A program made the translations under genes and the position numbers. Under the pieces are notes generated by a model. The model was given only the letters and a program-made list of their open reading frames with translations, was not told the origin of the DNA and did not search any database. Positions 14,450 through 21,588 of a stretch of DNA of 32,264 bases are shown here, piece by piece. Every line of letters starts with the position of its first letter. The first letter of the stretch is position 1. Origin of the DNA: an uncultured Acetatifactor sp. (GTDB lineage Bacteria; Bacillota; Clostridia; Lachnospirales; Lachnospiraceae); assembly GCA_910584375.1 (NCBI GenBank), contig CAJUAH010000039.1, positions 1 to 32,264 of the forward strand. The letters run 5' to 3'.

Positions 14450-14550
14450 TATTTTTTATGACATTTCAACATATTTATATAACAGCTATTTACAAAACAT
14501 ATATACGGACCACATTTCTAGAAAGATTCCGAAATATTAACCAGCTGTCC

Positions 14551-16488
14551 TCACTCCGGCAGTACGCTCCGTTTCAGGCTGGTATAGGCCAGTAGCACAT
14601 AGATCCCATACACCAGCAGATACAGTCCCACGGCGATCCCCAGGATGGCCGCCGGGGCGGAGACCCCCGTCAGGACGCCCGGCTCCGGCGTCAGGGTCAG
14701 ATCCCACAGGAGCGGAACGCCGATCAGCAGCGGCGGTATGGCGGGCATGGCATAATAGACGGCAAACTGTCTGCGCAGCGCCCCGGCCATCTCCCGGCTG
14801 TCCATCCCCAGTTTTTGCAGCAGTGCAAACTGACGCCGATATCGCCCGGACTCACTCAGGAGCTGTATCGTCAGGATGGTAGCCGCGGTCATGGTCAGCA
14901 CTAACGCCAGGTAATACAGGGGAAATACCGTCATGGCTGTCCAGGAGGCGGCGTCCCTCTCCTCCTGGGCCCCGACTATGATAGTGTCATAGTCATGCGT
15001 CTGTGAACGCTCCTTTCGGATATCCCGCAGCTCTGTATACTGCTCCTCGCTGATCTCTTCCCCCGTCAGAGCCACATAGAGGCTGTGGCTCACCGGGCGC
15101 TGCCGGGCCAGCGTATCCGGCACCACCAGAATATAGTCGCTCCCGTTGACCTCCCAGCCATACTGCCCAAAGGGCTCGCTGTAAACATTCACCGGCAAAA
15201 GAGTCTGCCCGTCTACCACAATGGACTGGTTATACTTTGCAAGCACATCCCTGACATAGGGCCTGCAATGGATCAGATACTGCCCCTGTTCCAGAGTTAC
15301 TTCCGGATATCCCAACATCTCGCGCAGCGCCGCGTAATCGCTCTGCGCCATCAGTATGTCATATTCATGATAGCGAAAATAATTAGTGTTTTTCAGCAGA
15401 TAATCCCTCACCTGCGTATTTTCTCCCCGGTAAACCTGATACTGCCGTTCCGCCTCCAGAGGAATATGCTCATGCAGATACTCCCTGTAGTCTCCAGGGT
15501 CCTGCTGCGGATCGGAAATGCCGATCATAACGTCAAAACAGCTATTTTCCCGGGCTCGCCCATAGAATATCCCCTGTAGGATCAGGCCAAACCCTTCCGA
15601 GACTAGTGTGGCGGTAAACAGCAGCGCAAGGGTAGCCATGACCATGCCCATGGTGGCCAGCTTAGCCGTCAGGGTGCGAAATATCAGCAGATTCTGCCCC
15701 CGGTATTTCTTTTCCGGACGCCTGTCAAAATAGGCCGGTACGCCGGAGGCAAAGCTGAGAAAAAAGGCGTACAGGAAGACGATAATACATGCCGCGCCGA
15801 CGATTCCCAACGCCAGATTTTTAGTCATCAGCAGCAGCGTGCCCACCACGCCCAGCACCAGAGACAGAGTAAAGACCTTTCGCCGTTTTTTACCGGTGCG
15901 GATCACCGCTTTCTCGTTCTGCCTGTCAAAATACAGCAGCTCATGGATCTTCATGGCGCGGATCCGTTTTCGGCTCTTGAGCTGGGCAAACAGATAGATC
16001 AGCGCGAAATACAGCAGCGTCAGCCCTACGGCCCGCATGGAAAACGCCAGGGAAAAAGTGTAGGGTATTCCGAACAGAGCCAGAACGATAGCCCGCAGCA
16101 TCTGGTAGATCAGGTTGCCCAGCAGGATACCCAGACCCAGGGCACAGCCGCCCACAACGATATTTTCCAGAAAAAAGAGCCGGGCCACCTGCCCGTTTTC
16201 CAGACCGATCAGCACATAGAGCCCAAATTCCCTGCTGCGCCGGGCCAGCATAAAATTGATGGTATAAGAGACCAGCCAACTGATAATGGCGATCACCACG
16301 GCGCTGGCCAGGACGATCATCATGGGCAGCGTCCGCATCTGGACGGCTAGACTCTGCAATTCCTGAGAAAAGATCAGGCCGTTAAAAGCGTATATGAGCG
16401 CGGCTATCATGACGATGGTGGCAAAATATACCAGATAGTCCCGGGTCTGCCGCCGGGCATTGCGCAGAGAGAGCTTAAAGTACGTCAC
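14551..16488 (-). CDS. BceB-type ABC transporter permease
   Basis: Encodes 645 residues. A GTG start at 16488 (VTYFKLSLRNARRQTRDYLV) follows a perfect GGAGGTGAT site; it overlaps the end of the ATPase gene by 14 bases. The length, the FtsX-type helix bundles (about ten membrane segments) and the large outer domain (about 310-510) between the seventh and eighth helices fit BceB-type transporters, which remove or detect peptide antibiotics bound to cell-wall precursors and pass the state to a BceS kinase. The partner kinase and regulator are at 10436-12081. There is no terminator between the two transporter genes. Confidence 0.88.
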   Translation of the reverse strand: MTYFKLSLRNARRQTRDYLVYFATIVMIAALIYAFNGLIFSQELQSLAVQMRTLPMMIVLASAVVIAIISWLVSYTINFMLARRSREFGLYVLIGLENGQVARLFFLENIVVGGCALGLGILLGNLIYQMLRAIVLALFGIPYTFSLAFSMRAVGLTLLYFALIYLFAQLKSRKRIRAMKIHELLYFDRQNEKAVIRTGKKRRKVFTLSLVLGVVGTLLLMTKNLALGIVGAACIIVFLYAFFLSFASGVPAYFDRRPEKKYRGQNLLIFRTLTAKLATMGMVMATLALLFTATLVSEGFGLILQGIFYGRARENSCFDVMIGISDPQQDPGDYREYLHEHIPLEAERQYQVYRGENTQVRDYLLKNTNYFRYHEYDILMAQSDYAALREMLGYPEVTLEQGQYLIHCRPYVRDVLAKYNQSIVVDGQTLLPVNVYSEPFGQYGWEVNGSDYILVVPDTLARQRPVSHSLYVALTGEEISEEQYTELRDIRKERSQTHDYDTIIVGAQEERDAASWTAMTVFPLYYLALVLTMTAATILTIQLLSESGRYRRQFALLQKLGMDSREMAGALRRQFAVYYAMPAIPPLLIGVPLLWDLTLTPEPGVLTGVSAPAAILGIAVGLYLLVYGIYVLLAYTSLKRSVLPE

Positions 16489-17233
16489 TGATATCACCTC
16501 CCAACAAAGCCAGCACATCCAGGATCTCATGATAAAACACCCCTCTGCCGCGCTCCCCCCGCAGCAGCTCATTAAATAGCCGCCCGTCCTTTAAAAACAG
16601 CACCCGCCGGGCGTAACTGGCGCTGTAGGCGTCGTGAGTGACCATCAGGATCGTGGCTCCCATCTCCCCGTTCATCTGCTCCATGATATCCAACAGATTC
16701 TTGGAGGCTTTGGAGTCCAGGGCTCCGGTGGGTTCGTCCGCCAGCAGCAGGGACTGGCCCGCCACCATGGCCCGGGCACAGGCGGCCCTCTGTTTCTGTC
16801 CGCCGGAGATCTGGTAGGGAAACTTTTCCAGAATATCCGTAATATGCAGCCTCTGCGCCACATTTTTCACCTTTTCCCGTACCCCGTGGGGATCGGCGTG
16901 ATTGAGAGACAGGGCCAGACCGATATTCTCCTCCACGGTCAGGGTGTCCAGCAGATTAAAATCCTGAAACACAAAGCCCAGTTTTTCCCGTCGGAAACGG
17001 GCCAGCTCCTTGGAGGACAGCTCCGCGATGCTCTCACCGTCCAGCAGGATATCTCCGGCGCTCACCGTATCAATGGTGGATATACAGTTCAGCAGCGTGG
17101 TCTTGCCGCTGCCGGAGGCTCCCATGATGGCGATAAATTCCCCGTCCTCCACCCGAAAGCTCACCCGATCCAGCGCTTTGGTCACATTGTTCCTGCTGCC
17201 ATAATACTTTTCTATATTGACAACTTCCAGCAT
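16475..17233 (-). CDS. BceA-type ABC transporter ATPase
   Basis: Encodes 252 residues. Walker A GASGSGKTT (38-46), Q loop FVFQDFNLLDTLTVEEN, signature ISGGQKQR (142-149), Walker B LLLADEPTGALD (about 162-173), switch His in VTHD. The MacB/BceA-type fold is typical of two-gene peptide-resistance exporters. The last 25 residues (from about 228) are a longer tail than usual. Start at 17233 with GGGAGG. Expression probably depends on the BceR-like regulator through the palindrome at 17340-17355. Confidence 0.92.
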   Translation of the reverse strand: MLEVVNIEKYYGSRNNVTKALDRVSFRVEDGEFIAIMGASGSGKTTLLNCISTIDTVSAGDILLDGESIAELSSKELARFRREKLGFVFQDFNLLDTLTVEENIGLALSLNHADPHGVREKVKNVAQRLHITDILEKFPYQISGGQKQRAACARAMVAGQSLLLADEPTGALDSKASKNLLDIMEQMNGEMGATILMVTHDAYSASYARRVLFLKDGRLFNELLRGERGRGVFYHEILDVLALLGGDISDVL

Positions 17234-17254
17234 AAAAATACCTCCCGGTCTGTA

Positions 17255-17288
17255 ATATTGCGGACGCCCGCCGCGTCCGTGGCAATAT
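17255..17288 (-). promoter_or_regulatory. hairpin at the 5' end of the bceAB-like mRNA
   Basis: On the minus strand ATATTGC pairs with GCAATAT and, inside, GGACGC with GCGTCC, forming a GC-rich stem that starts within a few bases of the predicted transcription start and ends 20 or so bases before the start codon. It could stabilise the mRNA or gate the ribosome site. Confidence 0.55.
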
Positions 17289-17290
17289 CC

Positions 17291-17355
17291 ATATTACATG
17301 AAATCCGGAAGGGTTTGTATCGAATTTATATGAATTTGGCTTACAAACTTGTAAG
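17291..17355 (-). promoter_or_regulatory. bceAB-like promoter with BceR-type operator
   Basis: CTTACAAACTTGTAAG (17340-17355) is a perfect palindrome and contains TTACA-N4-TGTAA, the known BceR inverted-repeat form TnACA-N4-TGTAA. About 45 bases downstream on the minus strand is TAATAT (17291-17296) as the -10 box; no consensus -35 box is seen, as expected for an activator-dependent promoter. Confidence 0.7.
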
Positions 17356-17364
17356 ATAACCGTC

Positions 17365-17733
17365 CTATTTCGCAGGGCACGCGATCTCCATGATCTGCTC
17401 TATAGCCTGGTGCAGCAGTCGGCTTTCCTCCGTCTCGGCGGCCTTGTAATAGACTTCCTTGCCCTCCCGTCGGCTGACGATCAGGCCGCCTGCTTTGAGC
17501 TGCCGCAGATGGTGGGATACGGCGGGGCTTGTCATGTCCACCATGGCGGATATGTTGATCACGCACTCCTCACAATGGCACAGCAGCCAGAAGATACGCA
17601 CTCTGCTGGTGTCGTCCAGCAGCCGGAAAGTATCGGCCACATTTTGAAAAGTCTCCGGATCCCCCAGTTGTTTTCTCAGATATTCTTCTGTCTCGCCCTC
17701 GCCGTGATGGTGAGGAAACGCAAATCTCTCCAT
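17365..17733 (-). CDS. ArsR/SmtB-family metal-responsive repressor
   Basis: A 122-residue winged-helix repressor. The N-terminus is His-rich (FPHHHGEGE). The first HTH helix holds CHCEEC (about residues 52-57), in place of the ELCVCD motif where CadC/ArsR-type sensors bind soft metals. The recognition helix follows in MTSPAVSHHLRQLKAGGLI. Regulators of this type release DNA when Cd, Zn or Pb binds. The likely targets are the HMA chaperone and P-type ATPase at 18840-21098, whose promoter has an ArsR-like palindrome. Ribosome site GGAAGGGGAG. Confidence 0.85.
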   Translation of the reverse strand: MERFAFPHHHGEGETEEYLRKQLGDPETFQNVADTFRLLDDTSRVRIFWLLCHCEECVINISAMVDMTSPAVSHHLRQLKAGGLIVSRREGKEVYYKAAETEESRLLHQAIEQIMEIACPAK

Positions 17734-17774
17734 TCGCCCATACTCCCCTTCCAGAAATGAACTGCTTGTCTTTT

Positions 17775-17803
17775 ATTGTAACCCATTTTATAATCTGTGA
17801 CAA
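17775..17803 (-). promoter_or_regulatory. arsR-type gene promoter
   Basis: On the minus strand TTGTCA (17798-17803), a 17-base spacer, TACAAT (17775-17780). Confidence 0.6.
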
Positions 17804-17852
17804 CCTCCTCGCAATTATTTGTAATATTATTGTTTTCTCTTTTTAATATGTA

Positions 17853-17871
17853 CCGCTTTATGATAAAGTGG
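17853..17871. promoter_or_regulatory. palindrome between the arsR-type and lipoprotein genes
   Basis: CCGCTTTATGATAAAGTGG is a near-perfect 19-base dyad directly before a TATAAT (17874-17879) that could serve the lipoprotein gene. It may be an operator; the binding protein is unknown. Confidence 0.4.
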
Positions 17872-17947
17872 TTTATAATAAAATATGAAACGGAACTATT
17901 GGCGACATAACGGTTGCCGGAGAAATACTGCGGGAGGAAAGATAGGG

Positions 17948-18718
17948 ATGCGAAAGAAATATTTGTTGCTTACATTGTTGACTGTTTGGACTGCCTTTAT
18001 TTTATACGGATGCGGAAGGAAAACCGATTCGGATATACCGGTCAGTCCCACGACTTCAACGTTTCAAGACGCTCTGGAATATCGGGATACTGAAGTATTC
18101 CGGGAAACTTCCGTATCCCGGGAAAGCACAGCATCCCGGGAAATCTTGACCTCCCAGGCAACCTCGACGCCAATATTTACGCCGCAGCCCACAGCAAGCT
18201 CTACACCGGAACCGGAGACAGAACGACAGACCGATTTACACCCATTTTCCGATGTTTTAGGTTATGAGGAATACTATATAACTGTAGACGAAAATATGCC
18301 CCCTCATTTTAATTTTTGGCGTTTTTATGCATTGATTGACGGTGAAACACAATGTGTTGCTGAGACATCCGGATATGACGATCTTCCTAATGCTTACAGC
18401 ACGGATCTTGACGGCGATGGCGTCAACGAATTTATTGCCAACTGTACATACGGCGACGGTGGGGAAAGAGTCTATATCTATCGCGTTCATAACGGCATAA
18501 TCCAGCAGGGATATATTGATATTGACGGACAGACTCTGGAAACAAAGTATTCCATGGATACAATGGGCATGGCAACAAGTATTGCGGAAATATATGATCC
18601 ACAGGAAAGTGTTTTTATTATCACTGGTCCTTCATTGTATGATGAGGAGACCATAATTACAATTACGTTTTCTTTTGACGATCGCGAATACTTTACGTTT
18701 GAGACATACAATCCATAG
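17948..18718 (+). CDS. lipoprotein with EF-hand-like loop
   Basis: Encodes 256 residues. The ATG at 17948 follows GGGAGG; a longer frame from 17885 lacks a site. Signal peptide with lipobox LYGC, Cys22. Residues 25-100 form a Ser/Thr/Pro/Glu-rich stalk with repeats of (V/A)SRES/ASRE. The outer domain (about 105-256) carries STDLDGDGVNEFIANCTYGD, an EF-hand-like or FG-GAP-like loop, close in style to the lipoproteins at 12047 and 327. Function unknown; it sits between a metal-responsive repressor and metal export genes, but a role in metal handling is only a guess. No terminator separates it clearly from the next promoter. Confidence 0.8.
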   Translation: MRKKYLLLTLLTVWTAFILYGCGRKTDSDIPVSPTTSTFQDALEYRDTEVFRETSVSRESTASREILTSQATSTPIFTPQPTASSTPEPETERQTDLHPFSDVLGYEEYYITVDENMPPHFNFWRFYALIDGETQCVAETSGYDDLPNAYSTDLDGDGVNEFIANCTYGDGGERVYIYRVHNGIIQQGYIDIDGQTLETKYSMDTMGMATSIAEIYDPQESVFIITGPSLYDEETIITITFSFDDREYFTFETYNP

Positions 18719-18744
18719 GTTTGCATGTTTTGTGTAAAAACCTG

Positions 18745-18773
18745 TTGACTTTTTCTCCCGAGCGTACTATACT
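18745..18773 (+). promoter_or_regulatory. promoter of the metal-export operon
   Basis: TTGACT (18745-18750), a 17-base spacer, TATACT (18768-18773). Confidence 0.75.
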
Positions 18774-18784
18774 ACTGATATACA

Positions 18785-18802
18785 ATTAAACAGATGTTTA
18801 AT
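18785..18802 (+). promoter_or_regulatory. ArsR-type operator palindrome
   Basis: ATTAAACAGATGTTTAAT: perfect 8-base arms around GA, starting about ten bases after the -10 box, at the transcription start. The shape fits the inverted repeats of ArsR/SmtB repressors; the gene at 17365 is the likely binder. Confidence 0.65.
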
Positions 18803-18839
18803 CGTTAAATTAATTATCTGTTCAGGAAGGAGACATATC

Positions 18840-19058
18840 ATGAAAAAAACTTATAAGATTGAGGTTGACTGTGCGAACTGCGCCAATTTAATGGAGGAGG
18901 CTACCCGCAAGACTCCGGGTGTGGCCGCTGCCACCGTCAATTTTATGACACAGAAGATGAATGTGGAATTTGAGGAAGACAGGGATCCCAAAGAGGTCAT
19001 GAAAACCGTTCTGAAAGCCTGCAAAAAGGTGGAGCCGGACTGCGAGATCGAACTCTGA
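18840..19058 (+). CDS. stand-alone HMA metal chaperone
   Basis: A 72-residue ferredoxin-like heavy-metal-associated domain. The metal motif is DCANCANLM (CxxC, Cys14 and Cys17), within a classic beta-alpha-beta start (YKIEVDCANC). The tail is Glu-rich. Such domains are normally fused to the N-terminus of the P-type ATPase; the ATPase downstream lacks one, so this small protein probably serves it. Ribosome site AAGGAG. It is separated from the ATPase gene by 156 bases, which hold no other gene and no clear terminator. Confidence 0.9.
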   Translation: MKKTYKIEVDCANCANLMEEATRKTPGVAAATVNFMTQKMNVEFEEDRDPKEVMKTVLKACKKVEPDCEIEL

Positions 19059-19214
19059 ATCTCAGTATCTTCCGTGGGGCGTAATTATACTCACTAACAA
19101 TTAGATTTACCTTTCCACATAATGCATGTTGCCTGATTATGCGGCATGTGCCGTGCGGAACTTGGAAAATCTTAACGTCAGTCAATATAGAGCCCGCACG
19201 GGTTAGGAGGCATC

Positions 19215-21098
19215 ATGAATAAAAAACAGAAAAAAATGCTGACACGCATTATTGTCTCGTCCGCGGCTCTGGTCATCCTGAACTTTCTGCCTGTCACCGG
19301 GCTGCTGCGGATGGCGCTGTATCTGGCAGTATATTTAATCATCGGCTATGATATTTTACGAAAGGCCGGTAAAGGTATAATAAACGGTCGGGTATGCGAC
19401 GAAAATTTCCTGATGACCGTGGCCACCGTCGGCGCCATCGCGCTGGCGGTGTACACGGGCAGCGGAGATTACAACGAGGCCATCGCCGTGATGCTCTTTT
19501 ACCAGATAGGTGAATTTTTCCAGAGTTACGCTGTGGGAAAAAGCCGCCGCAACATCAGCGCGCTCATGGATATCCGCCCGGACTACGCCAATATAGAACG
19601 GGACGGTAAGTTAGAGCAGGTAGACCCGGACGAGGTTGCCGTGGGAAGTATCATTGTAGTGCAGCCCGGAGAAAAGGTCCCCATCGACGGCATCATTACA
19701 GAGGGCAGCTCTGACCTCAATACCAGCGCTCTCACCGGGGAAAGCCTGCCCCGGGAGGCCCATGGGGGAGACGAGGTCATCAGCGGCTGTATCAATATGA
19801 CCGGTGTTCTGAAGATCCGGACTACCCAGGAATTCGGCGAGTCCACGGTTTCCAAAATCCTGGAATTGGTGGAGGAATCCAGCTCCCGCAAGTCCCGTTC
19901 GGAGAACTTTATTTCCCGGTTTGCCAGAGTGTATACCCCGTCCGTGTGTATTGCTGCGCTGCTGCTGGCTCTGCTGCCGCCTCTGGGCAATCTGCTCCTG
20001 GGCAGAGTCCCGGGCTGGGAGAACTGGATCTACAGCGCCCTGACCTTTCTGGTGATCAGTTGTCCCTGCGCGCTGGTGGTCAGCGTCCCCTTGAGTTTCT
20101 TTGCGGGAATCGGCGGCGCCAGCAAAGAGGGAATATTGATAAAAGGCTCCAACTATATGGAGATTCTCTCTCAGGCTAAAGTGGTAGTTTTTGACAAGAC
20201 CGGCACACTGACCCAGGGTGTATTTGAGGTCAGCGGCATCCATCATAATGAAATGGAAGACGCCCGGCTGCTGGAATATGCGGCCCTGGCGGAATGCTCC
20301 TCCTCCCACCCCATCAGCAAGAGCCTGCAAAGAGCCTATGGCCAGGAGATCGACCGCAGCCGGGTAACGGATATACGGGAGATCAGCGGAGAAGGGCTGA
20401 TTGCCAAAGTGGACGGCACGGAAGTCGCCATCGGCAACGGCAAACTGATGAAACGGCAGGACGTGGCCTATGCGGACTGTCACAGTGTGGGCACAATCCT
20501 CCATATGGCTGTGGACGGCAGTTATGCCGGGCATATCGTTATCTCCGATATTGAAAAACCGGGAGCCGGAGCCGCCATCGCCGCGCTGAAAAAAGCAGGC
20601 GTGAGCAAAACAGTCATGCTGACCGGGGACGCTAAAGCCGTGGCAGACAAGGTTGCAGCCGATCTGGGCGTGGACGAAGTACACAGCGAACTGTTGCCGG
20701 GAGACAAGGTGGAGCAGGTGGAAAAATTGCTGGCGGAAAAATCACCCAAGGCAAAGCTTGTGTTTGTGGGGGACGGGATTAACGACGCGCCGGTGCTGGG
20801 GCGGGCGGATATCGGCATAGCCATGGGGGCCATGGGTTCCGACGCCGCCATAGAGGCCGCGGATGTGGTGCTGATGGACGACGATCCCATGAAGATCGCC
20901 AAGGGGATAAAGATATCCCGGAAATGTCTCTCCATTGTCTACCAGAATATTGTTTTTGCACTGGCAGTCAAGTTCGTCTGCCTGTTGCTGGGCGTAATAG
21001 GCTATGCCAATATGTGGCTGGCAATCTTCGCGGACGTGGGCGTCACCGTGATCGCCGTACTGAACGCCATCCGCGCTTTGCGGGTGCGTAAACTGTAA
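19215..21098 (+). CDS. Zn/Cd/Pb-type P1B ATPase without N-terminal HMA domain
   Basis: Encodes 627 residues and exports soft divalent metals across the membrane using ATP. Visible motifs: actuator TGES (174-177), membrane metal site ISCPCALVVS (CPC 283-285), phosphorylation site DKTGTLTQ (D327), the SSHPISKSL nucleotide-site HP, TGD in VMLTGDAKAV and hinge GDGINDAP. The CPC plus a late-helix Asp (ADVGVTVIAVLNAIR) fits the ZntA/CadA class rather than the Cu class. The protein starts straight into membrane helices, with the HMA domain provided by the preceding gene. AGGAGG lies before the start. It probably forms an operon with the HMA gene under the palindrome at 18785. Confidence 0.92.
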   Translation: MNKKQKKMLTRIIVSSAALVILNFLPVTGLLRMALYLAVYLIIGYDILRKAGKGIINGRVCDENFLMTVATVGAIALAVYTGSGDYNEAIAVMLFYQIGEFFQSYAVGKSRRNISALMDIRPDYANIERDGKLEQVDPDEVAVGSIIVVQPGEKVPIDGIITEGSSDLNTSALTGESLPREAHGGDEVISGCINMTGVLKIRTTQEFGESTVSKILELVEESSSRKSRSENFISRFARVYTPSVCIAALLLALLPPLGNLLLGRVPGWENWIYSALTFLVISCPCALVVSVPLSFFAGIGGASKEGILIKGSNYMEILSQAKVVVFDKTGTLTQGVFEVSGIHHNEMEDARLLEYAALAECSSSHPISKSLQRAYGQEIDRSRVTDIREISGEGLIAKVDGTEVAIGNGKLMKRQDVAYADCHSVGTILHMAVDGSYAGHIVISDIEKPGAGAAIAALKKAGVSKTVMLTGDAKAVADKVAADLGVDEVHSELLPGDKVEQVEKLLAEKSPKAKLVFVGDGINDAPVLGRADIGIAMGAMGSDAAIEAADVVLMDDDPMKIAKGIKISRKCLSIVYQNIVFALAVKFVCLLLGVIGYANMWLAIFADVGVTVIAVLNAIRALRVRKL

Positions 21099-21177
21099 GC
21101 CCGCAAAACTACACACCAATGTATATAAATATCTTATATTTGCGATTTTATAATATAGAGGAAATATTTTAAAACCC

Positions 21178-21206
21178 TTGCATCTTACATTTGAGTATGA
21201 TATATT
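21178..21206 (+). promoter_or_regulatory. antitoxin RNA promoter, locus 2
   Basis: TTGCAT (21178-21183), a 17-base spacer, TATATT (21201-21206). Confidence 0.7.
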
Positions 21207-21212
21207 AAGCAT

Positions 21213-21318
21213 AGAAAAGGGAAAAGCCATAGAGGCGGCTCTACCCTGGTGTATAAAGCTTATCCCTTATAAAAAGGGCAGCCGTCAACTATTTGGGGTA
21301 GTTGGCGGCTATTTTTTT
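21213..21318 (+). ncRNA. antisense RNA antitoxin, locus 2
   Basis: About 105 bases from the promoter to a strong terminator, with no open frame of note. It ends over the last codons of the convergent toxin (stop at 21309-21311). Its first 35 bases, with GGGAAAAGCCATAGAG and GCGGCTCTACCCT, recur almost unchanged, inverted on the DNA, as the 5' leader of the toxin mRNA at 21458-21492. Confidence 0.65.
21280..21318 (+). terminator. antisense RNA terminator, locus 2
   Basis: AGCCGTCAACTA (21280-21291) pairs with TAGTTGGCGGCT (21299-21310, one G-T pair), followed by a T7 run. Confidence 0.85.
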
Positions 21319-21404
21319 CTCTCTTTAAAGATTGTATAACACAATCCAATAAGAGCGACAATGAATATTCCAATTTGGATCAGATCCGCATATGTAACAT
21401 ACAT
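21309..21404 (-). CDS. Hol_Tox-like small membrane toxin, locus 2
   Basis: A 31-residue peptide: MYVTYADLIQIGIFIVALIG followed by a short helix end and the basic tail FKERKK. This is close to the common form of the holin-like toxin family. The start at 21404 has GAGGGTGG before it; the longer frame to 21539 spans the promoter and leader and is rejected. The leader contains ACCCTCT (21456-21462 on plus as AGAGGGT), complementary to the ribosome site AGAGGGT (minus; 21411-21417), and a hairpin GGAGGG-CCCTCC between, so the mRNA may hide its own start site. An antisense RNA runs into its 3' end. Confidence 0.75.
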   Translation of the reverse strand: MYVTYADLIQIGIFIVALIGLCYTIFKERKK

Positions 21405-21498
21405 TGCACCACCCTCTTTTCTTTCGTCCGGAGGGTTTATCCCTCCGCAAAAAACAGAGGGTAAAGCCGCCTTGGCTCTATGGTTTTCCCATGCAGAT

Positions 21499-21527
21499 AA
21501 TATATCATATTTTTCGATATACAACAA
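21499..21527 (-). promoter_or_regulatory. toxin promoter, locus 2
   Basis: On the minus strand TTGTTG (21522-21527), a 17-base spacer, TATATT (21499-21504). The -10 region and following leader mirror those of the antisense RNA. Confidence 0.65.
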
Positions 21528-21588
21528 ATACATTGTCACATTATATGGTTATTCATTCCAGACAATTTTTTTATTCTCCTGCTGTCGG

